NCBI RefSeq assembly: GCF_018224885.1
Contig: NZ_JAGTXB010000006.1
Coordinates: forward strand, 186,001 to 250,000
Source: Chitinophaga hostae
GTDB taxonomy: Bacteria > Bacteroidota > Bacteroidia > Chitinophagales > Chitinophagaceae
DNA length: 64,000 nucleotides
Reading direction: 5' to 3'
Made by a program: the position numbers and the translations under genes. Every line of letters begins with the position of its first letter. Within the stretch, counting starts at the first letter, position 1. The notes beneath the pieces were generated by a model. It made no database searches. It saw nothing but the letters and a program-made list of their open reading frames with translations, and was not told the DNA's origin. This document shows positions 56,308 to 64,000 of this stretch, in pieces.

Positions 56308-56349
56308 AAAAGCTAATAGCTAAAAGCTAATAGCTAAAAGCTAACGGCT
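56308..56349. repeat. Tandem 14-bp repeats (AAAAGCTAATAGCT)
   Basis: Three units of 14 bp, AAAAGCTAATAGCT twice, then AAAAGCTAACGGCT, built of two similar heptads. The complement (TTAGCTTTTAGC) occurs 10-90 bp upstream at 56213-56303, so a hairpin can form between the btuG-like gene and cobU. Confidence 0.8.
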
Positions 56350-57687
56350 TTATCGATTGAACGTTGTTATTGCCGGGAAAAAGAAGCCGGTATAGGCTAC
56401 GCTTTTCTTCAGTCCGCCGCTGGAAGCATCATAGATGTAAAGGGTGTTGTCGGCATAATTCTGGCCATAACCTGATTTTACATCTGTTACTACTACGGTA
56501 TTGTTAGCCGGGTTATATCTTACAGCAGCACCAATAAGTTCGCGACCTGCCGGAACGGTAATGAATGGTGTTGTCAGCGACTGTGGTTTGCCAGGTGAAT
56601 ATTTGTAGATTTCGTTGCCGCCGGCGCCCCATGAATTGGTTTTACCAATAAATACGGCGTTTTCAACAGTGGAGGCAGTCATCATACCTGCGTTCCAGGC
56701 ACCCCAGGAACCGTTTATATCAAATGGAACCGGAATGGTATCTACCAGTAATGATTGTGTGTTGATAGCGTAAAGTGATTTACCCTGTCCTGCCCAGATG
56801 CGGCCATCCGGCGTGATGGCAAAGCCAACATCTGCTTTGCTGAGCACCTGCTTAGCCTTGCTGAAATCTGCGCTGTTTAAGGCCACTACACCATCTGTTT
56901 CAGACATCACAAATATATAAGCGCCCGATTGTATCATACCGCCTATTTGTCCGCTTACACTGCTTAATTTGCTGCCGGCGGTGAGTGCCTGTAAGTTGAT
57001 GGGGTAAATACCATCTGTTGTTCCAACCAGCCCGGTGCCGGTATTGATACCCAGGAAGGCGTTGGGGGTGGCTGGTAACTGGTCAATACGGCCGGTTTCC
57101 TTCATGGTACCCGCGTCAGCTACTACGAGGGCTGCGCCCTGTTTGGAGGTGAGGTACATTTTGTTATTGAAAATAGTGCCGAATTCAGTGGTGGTACCTA
57201 ATGTTTTGCCAGGGTTATTACGCTGAAACACATACTTGTATACTGAATCTTCGCCATTGCGGTAAAAGTTCACATCTCCCGGTTCATGTCCAAACCAGCC
57301 TTCGTTGATGAGAAAGAATCCATTTTCAAATTTACCCAGCACTTTTACCTGGTAGTAATAGGTGGCGAGGGCATTACCGGAAATTATTTTATAAGAGATA
57401 GTATAATCGCCTCTTTCTGTTGGTGCAAACGTAAATGTAGAGTCTGTACTGGCCTGCACACCATTTACCAGCCAGAGGAAAGTTGGATTTTTTACATCTG
57501 CCAGTTGCGGACTCAATACCCTGCTGTCGCCAATATAAATCGTGTCTTTACCATCTTTTAAACCCGGGGTAACTATCCGGGGAGCTACAACGGCTGCTTC
57601 ATTATCTTTTGAGCAGGAGGCTAACCCTACTATCGATATAACTGCTACAAAAAATGAAAGTTGAAATTTGCGTGAAATGCTGCGCAT
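56350..57687 (-). CDS. Surface lipoprotein with DUF5074-type beta propeller (BtuG-like)
   Basis: 445 residues. Signal peptide with lipobox 'VGLASC' (Cys about 25), then a PKD/Ig-like part ('NPTFLWLVNGVQASTDSTFTFAPTERGDYTISYKI') and a propeller of repeated blades ('FGTIFNNKMYLTSKQGAALVVADAGTMKETGRI', 'GGMIQSGAYIFVMSETDGVVALNSADF'). It sits in the same cluster as BtuB and cobUTSC. In Bacteroides, BtuG is a surface propeller lipoprotein that captures cobalamin for BtuB; this looks like the equivalent with an added N-terminal domain. Confidence 0.78.
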   Translation of the reverse strand: MRSISRKFQLSFFVAVISIVGLASCSKDNEAAVVAPRIVTPGLKDGKDTIYIGDSRVLSPQLADVKNPTFLWLVNGVQASTDSTFTFAPTERGDYTISYKIISGNALATYYYQVKVLGKFENGFFLINEGWFGHEPGDVNFYRNGEDSVYKYVFQRNNPGKTLGTTTEFGTIFNNKMYLTSKQGAALVVADAGTMKETGRIDQLPATPNAFLGINTGTGLVGTTDGIYPINLQALTAGSKLSSVSGQIGGMIQSGAYIFVMSETDGVVALNSADFSKAKQVLSKADVGFAITPDGRIWAGQGKSLYAINTQSLLVDTIPVPFDINGSWGAWNAGMMTASTVENAVFIGKTNSWGAGGNEIYKYSPGKPQSLTTPFITVPAGRELIGAAVRYNPANNTVVVTDVKSGYGQNYADNTLYIYDASSGGLKKSVAYTGFFFPAITTFNR

Positions 57688-57789
57688 GTTTAGTTATTTA
57701 TTTACGTATATCTTGTTTTCGTTTGGGTATTACAGTTAGTGACTGTAGTGATGGCGCCTGTACAGAATGCTGATGCAGAAGAGAGAACC

Positions 57790-57862
57790 CCTATAATAAT
57801 TTAGAGATTTGGAGTCAGACAAATGTATTCATCTGCCCAATATCCAAATCTCTAAAAAACAA
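57790..57862. repeat. Inverted repeat between the DUF6580-like and btuG-like genes
   Basis: TTTAGAGATTTGG and CCAAATCTCTAAA form a 13-bp stem with a long loop of about 33 nt. It could terminate the upstream minus-strand gene or stabilise the btuG-like mRNA leader. No clear T-run follows. Confidence 0.5.
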
Positions 57863-57873
57863 ATGTAGAAATA

Positions 57874-58467
57874 TTATTGTGCAAAACGCAGTCTGCGTTT
57901 TACCAGTTCAAAGCTGCCAAAGAAAATAGTGCTGTAGATAAGATTGCCTACCAGCGCATACCACATGTAAGGAATTGCCTGGATATAGCAGCTGCTGATA
58001 CCTGCAAGGTCTTTGGTATAAGGCAGGCCGGTCAGCATATTGGTAGAACCGCTGATCCATACGCCAAAGTTGGATACAAAGAAGTGTATAAGTGCTGCAC
58101 CCACAGATCCCATCAGGATGTTAGGCACAGTAGCTTTTTTGATCAACAGCTGTCCCAGTAACACTATCAGCACAAAGCTGGCGTAGTTCCAAACCCAGCC
58201 TCTGTACAGTAAGCCATCTGCAAATTGAGGGTGGAAAACCTGCATCAGGATAATATCGCTTACAAACAGCGCTAATAAAGGGAAAGCATACGATTTCCAT
58301 TTCTGTGAAAAGGATGCACCGCCAAACAAGGCCATAGCACCTACCGGCGTGAACATAGCTATTGGTGACATGTTCGTATCGGCTCCCAACACGACGCGTA
58401 TTATACCTGCTGCCAGGATAAAAAGCAGCAATACACCAAAGCGCGGATTAAGATTCTTTAATGACAT
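57874..58467 (-). CDS. Small integral membrane protein (DUF6580-like) in the B12 cluster
   Basis: 197 residues with five to six hydrophobic helices ('FGVLLLFILAAGIIRVVLG', 'WNYASFVLIVLLGQLLI', 'MGSVGAALIHFFVSNFGVW', 'WYALVGNLIYSTIFFGSFELV'). I think it is the DUF6580 family, annotated as putative transport; similar size and topology are found in S components of ECF vitamin transporters. It sits between btuB and the btuG-like gene, so a role in cobamide or precursor uptake across the inner membrane is possible. Confidence 0.7.
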   Translation of the reverse strand: MSLKNLNPRFGVLLLFILAAGIIRVVLGADTNMSPIAMFTPVGAMALFGGASFSQKWKSYAFPLLALFVSDIILMQVFHPQFADGLLYRGWVWNYASFVLIVLLGQLLIKKATVPNILMGSVGAALIHFFVSNFGVWISGSTNMLTGLPYTKDLAGISSCYIQAIPYMWYALVGNLIYSTIFFGSFELVKRRLRFAQ

Positions 58468-58485
58468 TATGTTGATTTTTAATGT

Positions 58486-60429
58486 TTACAAATTAACGGA
58501 AATACCGGCGTTAAAATTGAATCGCCGTGAATTATAGCCAGAAATTTCAAAATACCGGTTATCTGTTATATTCCTGAACCCGGCGAAAATTTTAAGCAAG
58601 TTACCAAATTTATACTCACCATATAAATCCAGGGTATAATAATCGCCTAACGGTTTGATTTGTTCAAAGCGCTCGCCGGTATATTTATAGGTGGCAGAAA
58701 CAAACAGGGCAGGGGTGGCCTGGTAGCCGAGGGTAGCATTCACAGCATGTTTTGGCACCCGGTACAGGTTATAGTAGGAAGTGTCCTTACCATTTTGTTC
58801 TATGGTAACACGGCCATCTGTATAAGTATAGTTGGCGGTCAGTTCCAGTCCTTTCGTAATCAGCCAGCGGGCCTCTGCTTCGGCGCCATAGGCCTTTTGT
58901 TTATTCGCATTGCGGTACTGGCTGAAAAAAGTGACAGGGTCAAAGTAAAATATAACCAGGTCGCGGGTTTTTCTTGTAAAACCGGTAACCCGGAAGTCCA
59001 GTTTGTTATGCGCTACGCTGGCCTGATAACCCGCTTCGTAACTGGTGGTGGTTTCAGGTTTTAATTCCTTATTACCGTAGCCGTTTGCGTACAGCTGAAA
59101 GAGAGACGGAACGCTGTAAGCTGATGAAATATTAATAAATATTTTATGATGTTCGTTGATGAGATAAGAAGGGTTAAAAGAGAACGTTTCATTATTACCA
59201 TAAAGACTATGGCGATTAAACCGGCCTCCCAGCTCCAGGTTAAAGCCTTCCAGGTTATGTAAGAGGATAGAGGCATACAGGCTGGTTTGGTTCGTATGCG
59301 AGCTGTCTGGCGATAGCCTGGTAGTATCCGGGCGGGTACTGAAGGTAGACAGGAGATAATCCCTTTGATCAGTGGCCGAGCTGGTAAATACGCCGCCGCC
59401 AATGAGGCGTATATGTTTTGTCAGATCCAGGTTTACGTAGGTTTCCACCCAATGGGTATTGGCGGTAAACCGGGTGCTGTCGAATTTTGCATAGGCGCCT
59501 GTTCCCACATAGGTGGAATCATTCAGAATAGTCCGTTTATTGCGCTGGTAGCTATACAGTACGTGCCAGGAGCCGTTTTTAAAGCGGTACTCACTGCTAA
59601 AGCCGTTAAGCAGGTATTTGGAGGCGCCGGTATAATCGGTCTCATCTTTATAGCCGCCTTCATCGAGGTCGTGATGATAGTTGCTCCAGTTCAGCAGGTA
59701 TTGGAAATTCCAGTGCGAACCGGCGGTCAGGCCCAGTTTGGCAAAAACAGCGTCCTGTCTGAACCCGTCCTTGTCGAACCCGGCTTTACCGGTAGAATCA
59801 TAGGCATCAGAAAATCCGGCGGTCTTTTCATGTTTATAGCTAACCAGGTAAGAAAAGCGCTGCAAATTGCCATGCACGTTTACATTTCCCTGCCAGTCGC
59901 GATAACTGCCATAGCTGCCATTCAGGCCCACACCCAGCTTTTTGTCCCCGCTTTTCCGCGTAATAATATTGACCACGCCGGCTACGGCATTGGAGCCGTA
60001 TAAAGTGGACTGGCTGCCACGGAGGATTTCAATCCTTTCTACCTGGTCGGGGGTAATAAAGTTAAGGTCAAAGGTGCTGTTGATCTGGGAGGCATCACTC
60101 ACTGGTAAGCCATCCACCAGTATGAGGGTGTTACCATTGGAGGCGCCGCGCATGTATACATTGGGTACCGTGCCCCGGTTGTTTTCCGCACCGTTAATCA
60201 CCAGTCCTGTTTGCTGGTTCAGGATACTGGCGATGCTTTTACCGCTGTTTTGCTGCAGGTATTCATGGGAAAGGATGGTGACCACCTTGCCTGTTTCTCC
60301 GGCTTTCTGGGGGCCTTTGGTGGCTGTAACAGATACTTCGTTCAGTTGGCTGATCCGGGTAGAGTCCTGGGCCATAGCAGCCGTAAATAACAGGGAACCC
60401 AATACTGTAGTGTAAAGTTTAAATCGCAT
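58486..60429 (-). CDS. btuB: BtuB-like TonB-dependent vitamin B12 receptor
   Basis: 647 residues. Signal peptide 'LYTTVLGSLLFTAAMAQ'; TonB box-like 'LNEVSVTATKGPQKAGETGK'; plug with 'VPNVYMRGASNGNTLILVDGLPVSD' and 'IEILRGSQSTLYGSNAVAGVVNIITRK'; barrel ending 'FNAGISVNL'. Size and plug motifs are those of BtuB, and the neighbours (BtuG-like, cobUTSC) support the substrate. I see no cobalamin riboswitch in the 113 bp before it. Confidence 0.88.
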   Translation of the reverse strand: MRFKLYTTVLGSLLFTAAMAQDSTRISQLNEVSVTATKGPQKAGETGKVVTILSHEYLQQNSGKSIASILNQQTGLVINGAENNRGTVPNVYMRGASNGNTLILVDGLPVSDASQINSTFDLNFITPDQVERIEILRGSQSTLYGSNAVAGVVNIITRKSGDKKLGVGLNGSYGSYRDWQGNVNVHGNLQRFSYLVSYKHEKTAGFSDAYDSTGKAGFDKDGFRQDAVFAKLGLTAGSHWNFQYLLNWSNYHHDLDEGGYKDETDYTGASKYLLNGFSSEYRFKNGSWHVLYSYQRNKRTILNDSTYVGTGAYAKFDSTRFTANTHWVETYVNLDLTKHIRLIGGGVFTSSATDQRDYLLSTFSTRPDTTRLSPDSSHTNQTSLYASILLHNLEGFNLELGGRFNRHSLYGNNETFSFNPSYLINEHHKIFINISSAYSVPSLFQLYANGYGNKELKPETTTSYEAGYQASVAHNKLDFRVTGFTRKTRDLVIFYFDPVTFFSQYRNANKQKAYGAEAEARWLITKGLELTANYTYTDGRVTIEQNGKDTSYYNLYRVPKHAVNATLGYQATPALFVSATYKYTGERFEQIKPLGDYYTLDLYGEYKFGNLLKIFAGFRNITDNRYFEISGYNSRRFNFNAGISVNL

Positions 60430-60448
60430 TCACGAATTTTTGTAGGTA

Positions 60449-60504
60449 AAAAACTAAAAATGCAGCGAAGATAAAGGGTTACCACTTCATCTCCGCTGCA
60501 TTTC
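60449..60504 (-). terminator. Terminator of the TPR gene
   Basis: On the minus strand AAATGCAGCGGAGATGAAG pairs with a partly matching CTTTATCTTCGCTGCATTT and is followed by TTAGTTTTTTACC. It lies 20-75 bp ahead of btuB, so it separates the two units. Confidence 0.8.
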
Positions 60505-60538
60505 TAAAAGCTAAAAGCTAACCGCTAAAAGCTATATA
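60504..60538. repeat. Heptad repeats (CTAAAAG)
   Basis: CTAAAAG, CTAAAAG, CTAACCG, CTAAAAG, CTATATA: five 7-bp units, the same heptad family as at 56308-56349 at the other end of the B12 gene group. Confidence 0.75.
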
Positions 60539-60542
60539 ATGT

Positions 60543-61193
60543 TTATCCCGGCATCCGGGAAATATATTTGTCCATTTCTTTGATCTGGCTCACGATCTGC
60601 GCAGTAGTAGGTTTTTGTGCCTTGGCTCTGCGGAAATATTCCTTGGCAGATTTGAAGTCGCGACGGGTCATGGCAATGGAAGCCAGGGTTAACAGGGCAG
60701 CAGCCGTGTTTTCCTTGTCAGGCAAGCCTTTGCGCATCGCAATTTTCAGGTTCTGATCAGCGGTTTTCAGGTCATTTTTCTGGTAGGCAATGGTACCCAG
60801 CTGAAAATACTGCATGCCTTCGTATTCCTTCATCGGGCTACCTGAGTTGATACTCTGGCGGATAGTGGATTCAGCTTTATCGAGGTCGTTGGAATACATG
60901 GCCATGTTGCTTTGCATAAAGTAGTATACAGAGCGGATCGGTTTGTACAGCAGTTTAGGGAACTTTACCTGGTTCATCAGGGCGCTGGCCCTTTCAATAT
61001 CCCCTGCTTCCACGGCTTCCTGTACCATTCTCATGGGGCCAAACATCACGTGTGTTACCAAACATACCAGCGCCAGCACCAGCACAATGGTCGCTTCCCA
61101 CCAGCCTACGGTTAAGCCCAGTGCAATACCGCCCAGTAACAATACAATACCAATCGGAAGGCGATATAGAATAAAAAAATTAAATGCTTTCAT
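60543..61193 (-). CDS. Membrane-anchored TPR-repeat protein
   Basis: 216 residues. Two N-terminal membrane helices ('LPIGIVLLLGGIALGLTVGWW', 'ATIVLVLALVCLVTHVMFG') and a cytoplasmic or periplasmic part with TPR-like units ('MQYFQLGTIAYQKNDLKTADQNLKIAM', 'AALLTLASIAMTRRDFKSAKEYFRRAKA'). A scaffolding role is likely but its partner is unknown. It stands alone between btuB and the DMT gene. Confidence 0.8.
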   Translation of the reverse strand: MKAFNFFILYRLPIGIVLLLGGIALGLTVGWWEATIVLVLALVCLVTHVMFGPMRMVQEAVEAGDIERASALMNQVKFPKLLYKPIRSVYYFMQSNMAMYSNDLDKAESTIRQSINSGSPMKEYEGMQYFQLGTIAYQKNDLKTADQNLKIAMRKGLPDKENTAAALLTLASIAMTRRDFKSAKEYFRRAKAQKPTTAQIVSQIKEMDKYISRMPG

Positions 61194-61259
61194 GAAAAAA
61201 CAGTTCGTAAATCACTAATGAGGGAGCAAAGATAAATAAAAAAAACACCTCATGGGTTT

Positions 61260-62132
61260 TCATTTCGGTCGTTTCAGGTTAGCCATGGCAATAGCACTTA
61301 AAATGATCACTACTCCCAGTATTTGCAGGGGAGATACCGTTTCATGCAGAAAAATGGTGGCTGCCAGCATCGCCACCGGCAACTCGGCGGCGCTGAGGAT
61401 AGCGCCCAGCGATACCCCCGTTTGCGGCATTCCCTTCGAAAACAGGAACGGAGGCAACACCGTACCAAAAAGAGACAGCGGAATACCCCAGATCCACAGA
61501 TGGGTGCCGGTGAAACGGCCATTGATAAGATATAATGGCGGAAACAACAAGGTAATGATCAGAAAGGCGCCGGTAACAATCCAGGCGCTTTTCAATACCG
61601 GTCCTAATGATGCCGCCACCCGGCCGCTTACCACTATGAACACGGTATAGCATATCGCTGCCAGCATGCCAAAGCCAATCCCGACCCAGTTAAGAGAAGT
61701 TGACCCGGCGTTAAATACGCCGCCTGCGAGCAATGTTCCGGCCAGTATAAAAAATACCGCCAGCCATTGTACTGGGGTAGGACGCTTTTTGTAGATGACC
61801 CACTCGGCGAGCATACTCATCCACGTAAATTGCATCAGCAGTATAATTGCCACACTGGCCGGAATATACTGCACGCTCTGGTAATAAGTAATGCTTACCA
61901 GTCCGGTGGAGCTGCCCAGGATCAAACAGGTCCGCGCATCCCGGTTACGAAGTCCATAGGTTTTGCGGCCGGATAGTAAATGTATTATCCATAGCGCCAC
62001 CATTCCAAATCCGGCCTGCACACTGCATAATTCGCCTAATGTATATCCCTGCTGATAACCCGATTTAACGATCGTCGATAATATCCCGAAGCTGCAGGCG
62101 CCTAACAGCACCAGCAGTATACCTTTCCACAT
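61260..62132 (-). CDS. DMT/EamA-family transporter
   Basis: 290 residues with ten hydrophobic helices in two EamA halves. It begins 'GILLVLLGACSFGILSTIVKSGYQQGYTLGELCSVQAGFG'; the second half includes 'GVSLGAILSAAELPVAMLAATIFLHETVSPLQILGVVIILSAIAMANL', the usual EamA ending. Exported or imported compound unknown. Confidence 0.88.
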   Translation of the reverse strand: MWKGILLVLLGACSFGILSTIVKSGYQQGYTLGELCSVQAGFGMVALWIIHLLSGRKTYGLRNRDARTCLILGSSTGLVSITYYQSVQYIPASVAIILLMQFTWMSMLAEWVIYKKRPTPVQWLAVFFILAGTLLAGGVFNAGSTSLNWVGIGFGMLAAICYTVFIVVSGRVAASLGPVLKSAWIVTGAFLIITLLFPPLYLINGRFTGTHLWIWGIPLSLFGTVLPPFLFSKGMPQTGVSLGAILSAAELPVAMLAATIFLHETVSPLQILGVVIILSAIAMANLKRPK

Positions 62133-62167
62133 AGCAATAATAATTTAGGTGCGAAAGTACGCGGAAT

Positions 62168-62358
62168 TTGTCTTGCCCAGGATTAAACTGATTATGATGA
62201 TTTACAGGATTTTTTCTTTTGTGATTTTAAAAGATTTTGGGAGATCTCAGCGAGGATAATTTGCTTAGATCTCCCAAAATCTTCTAAAAATCAAATTAAA
62301 ATCAAAAAAGAAAAAATCCTGTAAATCATCATAATCAGTTTAATCCTGGGCAAGACAA
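62168..62358. repeat. Long palindromic repeat element, copy 2
   Basis: 191 bp. The outer arms are identical to copy 1 (TTGTCTTGCCCAGGATTAAA and its complement). The inner stem differs: GATTATGATGA/TCATCATAATC and GATTTTGGGAGATCT/AGATCTCCCAAAATC. It lies between the DMT gene and the MFS gene. Bases just left of both copies also match (GCGGAnTTTG). Confidence 0.9.
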
Positions 62359-62362
62359 AAAT

Positions 62363-63583
62363 CTATGCCTTTTTCTCCAGGTTCGGCAACAACCCCGTCA
62401 GGAGTCCTATTAAAGGAAGATAAGCGCATACTTCATATACATATGCAATACTGGTGGCATCCGCTAAACGGCCCAGCAGTGCGGAGCCTACGCCAGCCAT
62501 ACCAAAGGCTAACCCAAAGAACAGGCCGGCAATCATACCCACCTTCCCGGGTACTAACTCCTGCGCATATACGAGGATGGCGGAGAATGCGGAAGACAGG
62601 ATAACGCCAATGAATACACTTAATACAGCGGTCCAGAATAAGGTGGCGTGCGGCAGCAGCAGCGAGAATGGCGCCACGCCAAGGATGGAAATCCAGATCA
62701 CATACTTACGGCCAATGCGGTCGCCAACAGGGCCGCCAATAAATGTACCCGCCGCTACTGCAAACAGGAAGATGAACAGGTATACCTGCGCGCTCTGCAC
62801 CGAAACATGAAAACGGTCCATCAGGTAAAAAGTATAATAGCTGGTCATACTGGCCATGTAAAAGTATTTGGAGAAAATAAGTACCAGCAGTATGCCCAGC
62901 GAAAAGATCACCCGGCTATTCGACAGCTTCGACTGATCCAGTTGTTGTACTACTTTCTTAGGCTTAATACGATGCGTATTGGCCAGATACCATTTGCTGA
63001 TATTAAGCATCACCACAATGGCCAGCATGGCTGCAATGGAAAACCAGATCACATGAAACTGTCCGAATGGAACAATGACCATGGCCGCCAGCAAAGGTCC
63101 GAGAGAACTGCCGGCATTACCACCTACCTGGAATAACGATTGCGCCATTCCGTGTTTACCACCCGATGCCATATATGCCAGCCTGGAGGCCTCCGGATGG
63201 AATACCGCCGATCCAACACCTACCAGGCCTACCGATACCAGTACCATCGGGAAATTGTGCGCCAGCGATAAACTCACCAGTCCTACCAGCGTAAATCCCA
63301 TTCCGATAGCAAGTGAATAGGGCTGTGGTTTTTTATCAGTGTACAGGCCTACCAGCGGCTGTAATAACGACGCCGACATCTGGAAAGTAAGGGTGATTAA
63401 ACCTACCTGTGTGAAATTTAGCTTCAGGGAATCCTTGAGAACGGGATACATAGCGGGAATGAGCGACTGCATGGTGTCGTTCAGGAAGTGGGTAAAACTT
63501 AAGGCCAAAAGGATCGACAGCACCGTTTGCTGTGCTACCTGTTGTGCGGCTGCTTTGGGCTGTTCGGTAAATGTTGTTTCCAT
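62363..63583 (-). CDS. MFS transporter (fosmidomycin-resistance type)
   Basis: 406 residues with 12 membrane helices. The region 'FTHFLNDTMQSLIPAMYPVLKDSLKLNFTQVGLITLTFQMSASLLQPLVGLYTDKKPQ' near the N-terminus is typical of the Fsr-like MFS subgroup; 'GPVGDRIGRKYVIW' is the loop-8/9 signature. Function is probably drug or metabolite efflux. The gene follows a GntR/FCD-type regulator on the same strand, and a 15-bp palindrome lies 16 bp before its start. It ends 5 bp from the palindromic repeat. Confidence 0.88.
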   Translation of the reverse strand: METTFTEQPKAAAQQVAQQTVLSILLALSFTHFLNDTMQSLIPAMYPVLKDSLKLNFTQVGLITLTFQMSASLLQPLVGLYTDKKPQPYSLAIGMGFTLVGLVSLSLAHNFPMVLVSVGLVGVGSAVFHPEASRLAYMASGGKHGMAQSLFQVGGNAGSSLGPLLAAMVIVPFGQFHVIWFSIAAMLAIVVMLNISKWYLANTHRIKPKKVVQQLDQSKLSNSRVIFSLGILLVLIFSKYFYMASMTSYYTFYLMDRFHVSVQSAQVYLFIFLFAVAAGTFIGGPVGDRIGRKYVIWISILGVAPFSLLLPHATLFWTAVLSVFIGVILSSAFSAILVYAQELVPGKVGMIAGLFFGLAFGMAGVGSALLGRLADATSIAYVYEVCAYLPLIGLLTGLLPNLEKKA

Positions 63584-63598
63584 TTCTCTTCTTTTAAG

Positions 63599-63613
63599 AT
63601 CAGATCATCTGAT
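63599..63613. promoter_or_regulatory. Candidate operator (palindrome ATCAGATCATCTGAT)
   Basis: ATCAGAT and ATCTGAT are perfect inverted repeats around a central C. It sits between the FCD-type regulator gene and the MFS gene, 16 bp before the MFS ATG, where a GntR-family dimer could block transcription. Confidence 0.5.
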
Positions 63614-63701
63614 GTTTAAGGGTAAAAAATTAGCTGTTTTCCGGAACCACTGTCATCTATATATGGCAAAAACCTGGCAATGGCGCATGTTTTAAAAGAA
63701 A

Positions 63702-64000
63702 TCAACGTGGCTGGTTACTGATTTTCGTGGCCCATACCAGCGCTTTTTTCGGGTCTTTATCGATAATACTCTGCAGCAACGCATCATGATAATGTTGCGT
63801 TGCAATGAAGCTGTCGGTATTGGTGTAACGCAACAGGAACGATTTTTTCAGATGCTCTGATACAGTTCTGTACAGGTCCCGCATAATTTCATTTTTACCC
63901 GCTTCCGCAATGGCATTATGGAAATTGATGTCTGCCTGTATACATGGCTCCAGCTGGTTATTGCTGGCATATTCAAAGCGCTTCTTCAAAAAGCCCTTCA
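63702..64000 (-). CDS. FCD-domain (GntR/FadR-family) regulator, 3' part
   Basis: The frame is open to the window edge, so the N-terminal winged helix lies outside. The visible 99 residues are the end of an FCD ligand-binding domain: 'CIQADINFHNAIAEAGKN' (Asp and His ligands), 'RTVSEHLKKSFLLRY' and 'QHYHDALLQSIIDKDPKKALVWATKI' (further His). Such domains bind a metal and a small carboxylate. It probably controls the MFS gene next to it. Confidence 0.85.
   Translation of the reverse strand, partial: KGFLKKRFEYASNNQLEPCIQADINFHNAIAEAGKNEIMRDLYRTVSEHLKKSFLLRYTNTDSFIATQHYHDALLQSIIDKDPKKALVWATKISNQPR

Noticed and set aside
59365..60003. 212-codon plus-strand frame inside btuB
   Set aside because: Antisense to a clear TonB-dependent receptor; no promoter or known domain.

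Overview
The window comes from a Bacteroidota genome, most likely a Chitinophagaceae member (Chitinophaga-like). Support for this: two SusC/SusD pairs, an ECF sigma/FecR/SusC signalling unit, TAnnTTTG-type -7 promoter boxes, A-rich leaders instead of strong Shine-Dalgarno sites, a large secreted S74-less tail-fibre-like protein, and a BtuG-like surface lipoprotein beside BtuB. The assignment is inferred from gene content only.

Layout. 1-843: 3' part of a PA0069-type radical SAM gene. 844-2946: a DinB-family gene flanked by two unusual noncoding stretches that share one architecture (promoter, small ORF, terminator, second small ORF, then a terminator with a possible competing antiterminator pairing). 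2947-6301: an apparent operon of an AAA ATPase, an unknown protein and an RtcB-type RNA ligase. 6525-8309: a fatty acid hydroxylase/sterol desaturase-family membrane protein and a convergent ECF sigma factor. 8846-32580: a 22 kb co-directional surface polysaccharide locus followed by a Wzi-like outer membrane protein. It contains export proteins, a nearly complete WbpA/B/E/D/I-type pathway to UDP-2,3-diacetamido-mannuronic acid, the HisH/HisF/WbpG acetamidino-forming trio, GDP-fucose synthesis, four GT4-type glycosyltransferases, Wzx and Wzy. 32796-34700: an ABC-F ATPase.

34876-42933: ECF sigma, FecR, STN-SusC, SusD and a TlpA-type thioredoxin. 43008-45667 (minus): a cell-surface fibre-like protein, tRNA-Arg(CCG) and MarC. 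45754-52897: an XRE-cupin regulator, a second SusC/SusD pair and a multi-spanning transporter-like protein; the SusC gene and the transporter gene have strikingly similar promoter regions. 52973-53191: TatA. 53320-60429 (minus): a cobamide locus with CobC, CobS, CobT, CobU, a BtuG-like lipoprotein, a small integral membrane protein and BtuB. 60543-64000 (minus): a TPR protein, a DMT transporter, an MFS transporter and the C-terminal part of an FCD-domain regulator.

Two copies of a roughly 190 bp palindromic repeat lie at 51289-51476 and 62168-62358. Their arms differ by compensatory changes. The signals I find most worth following are the twin leader loci next to the RtcB operon, the shared SusC/transporter promoter, the palindromic repeat family, and the acetamidino-sugar and BtuG/BtuB clusters.
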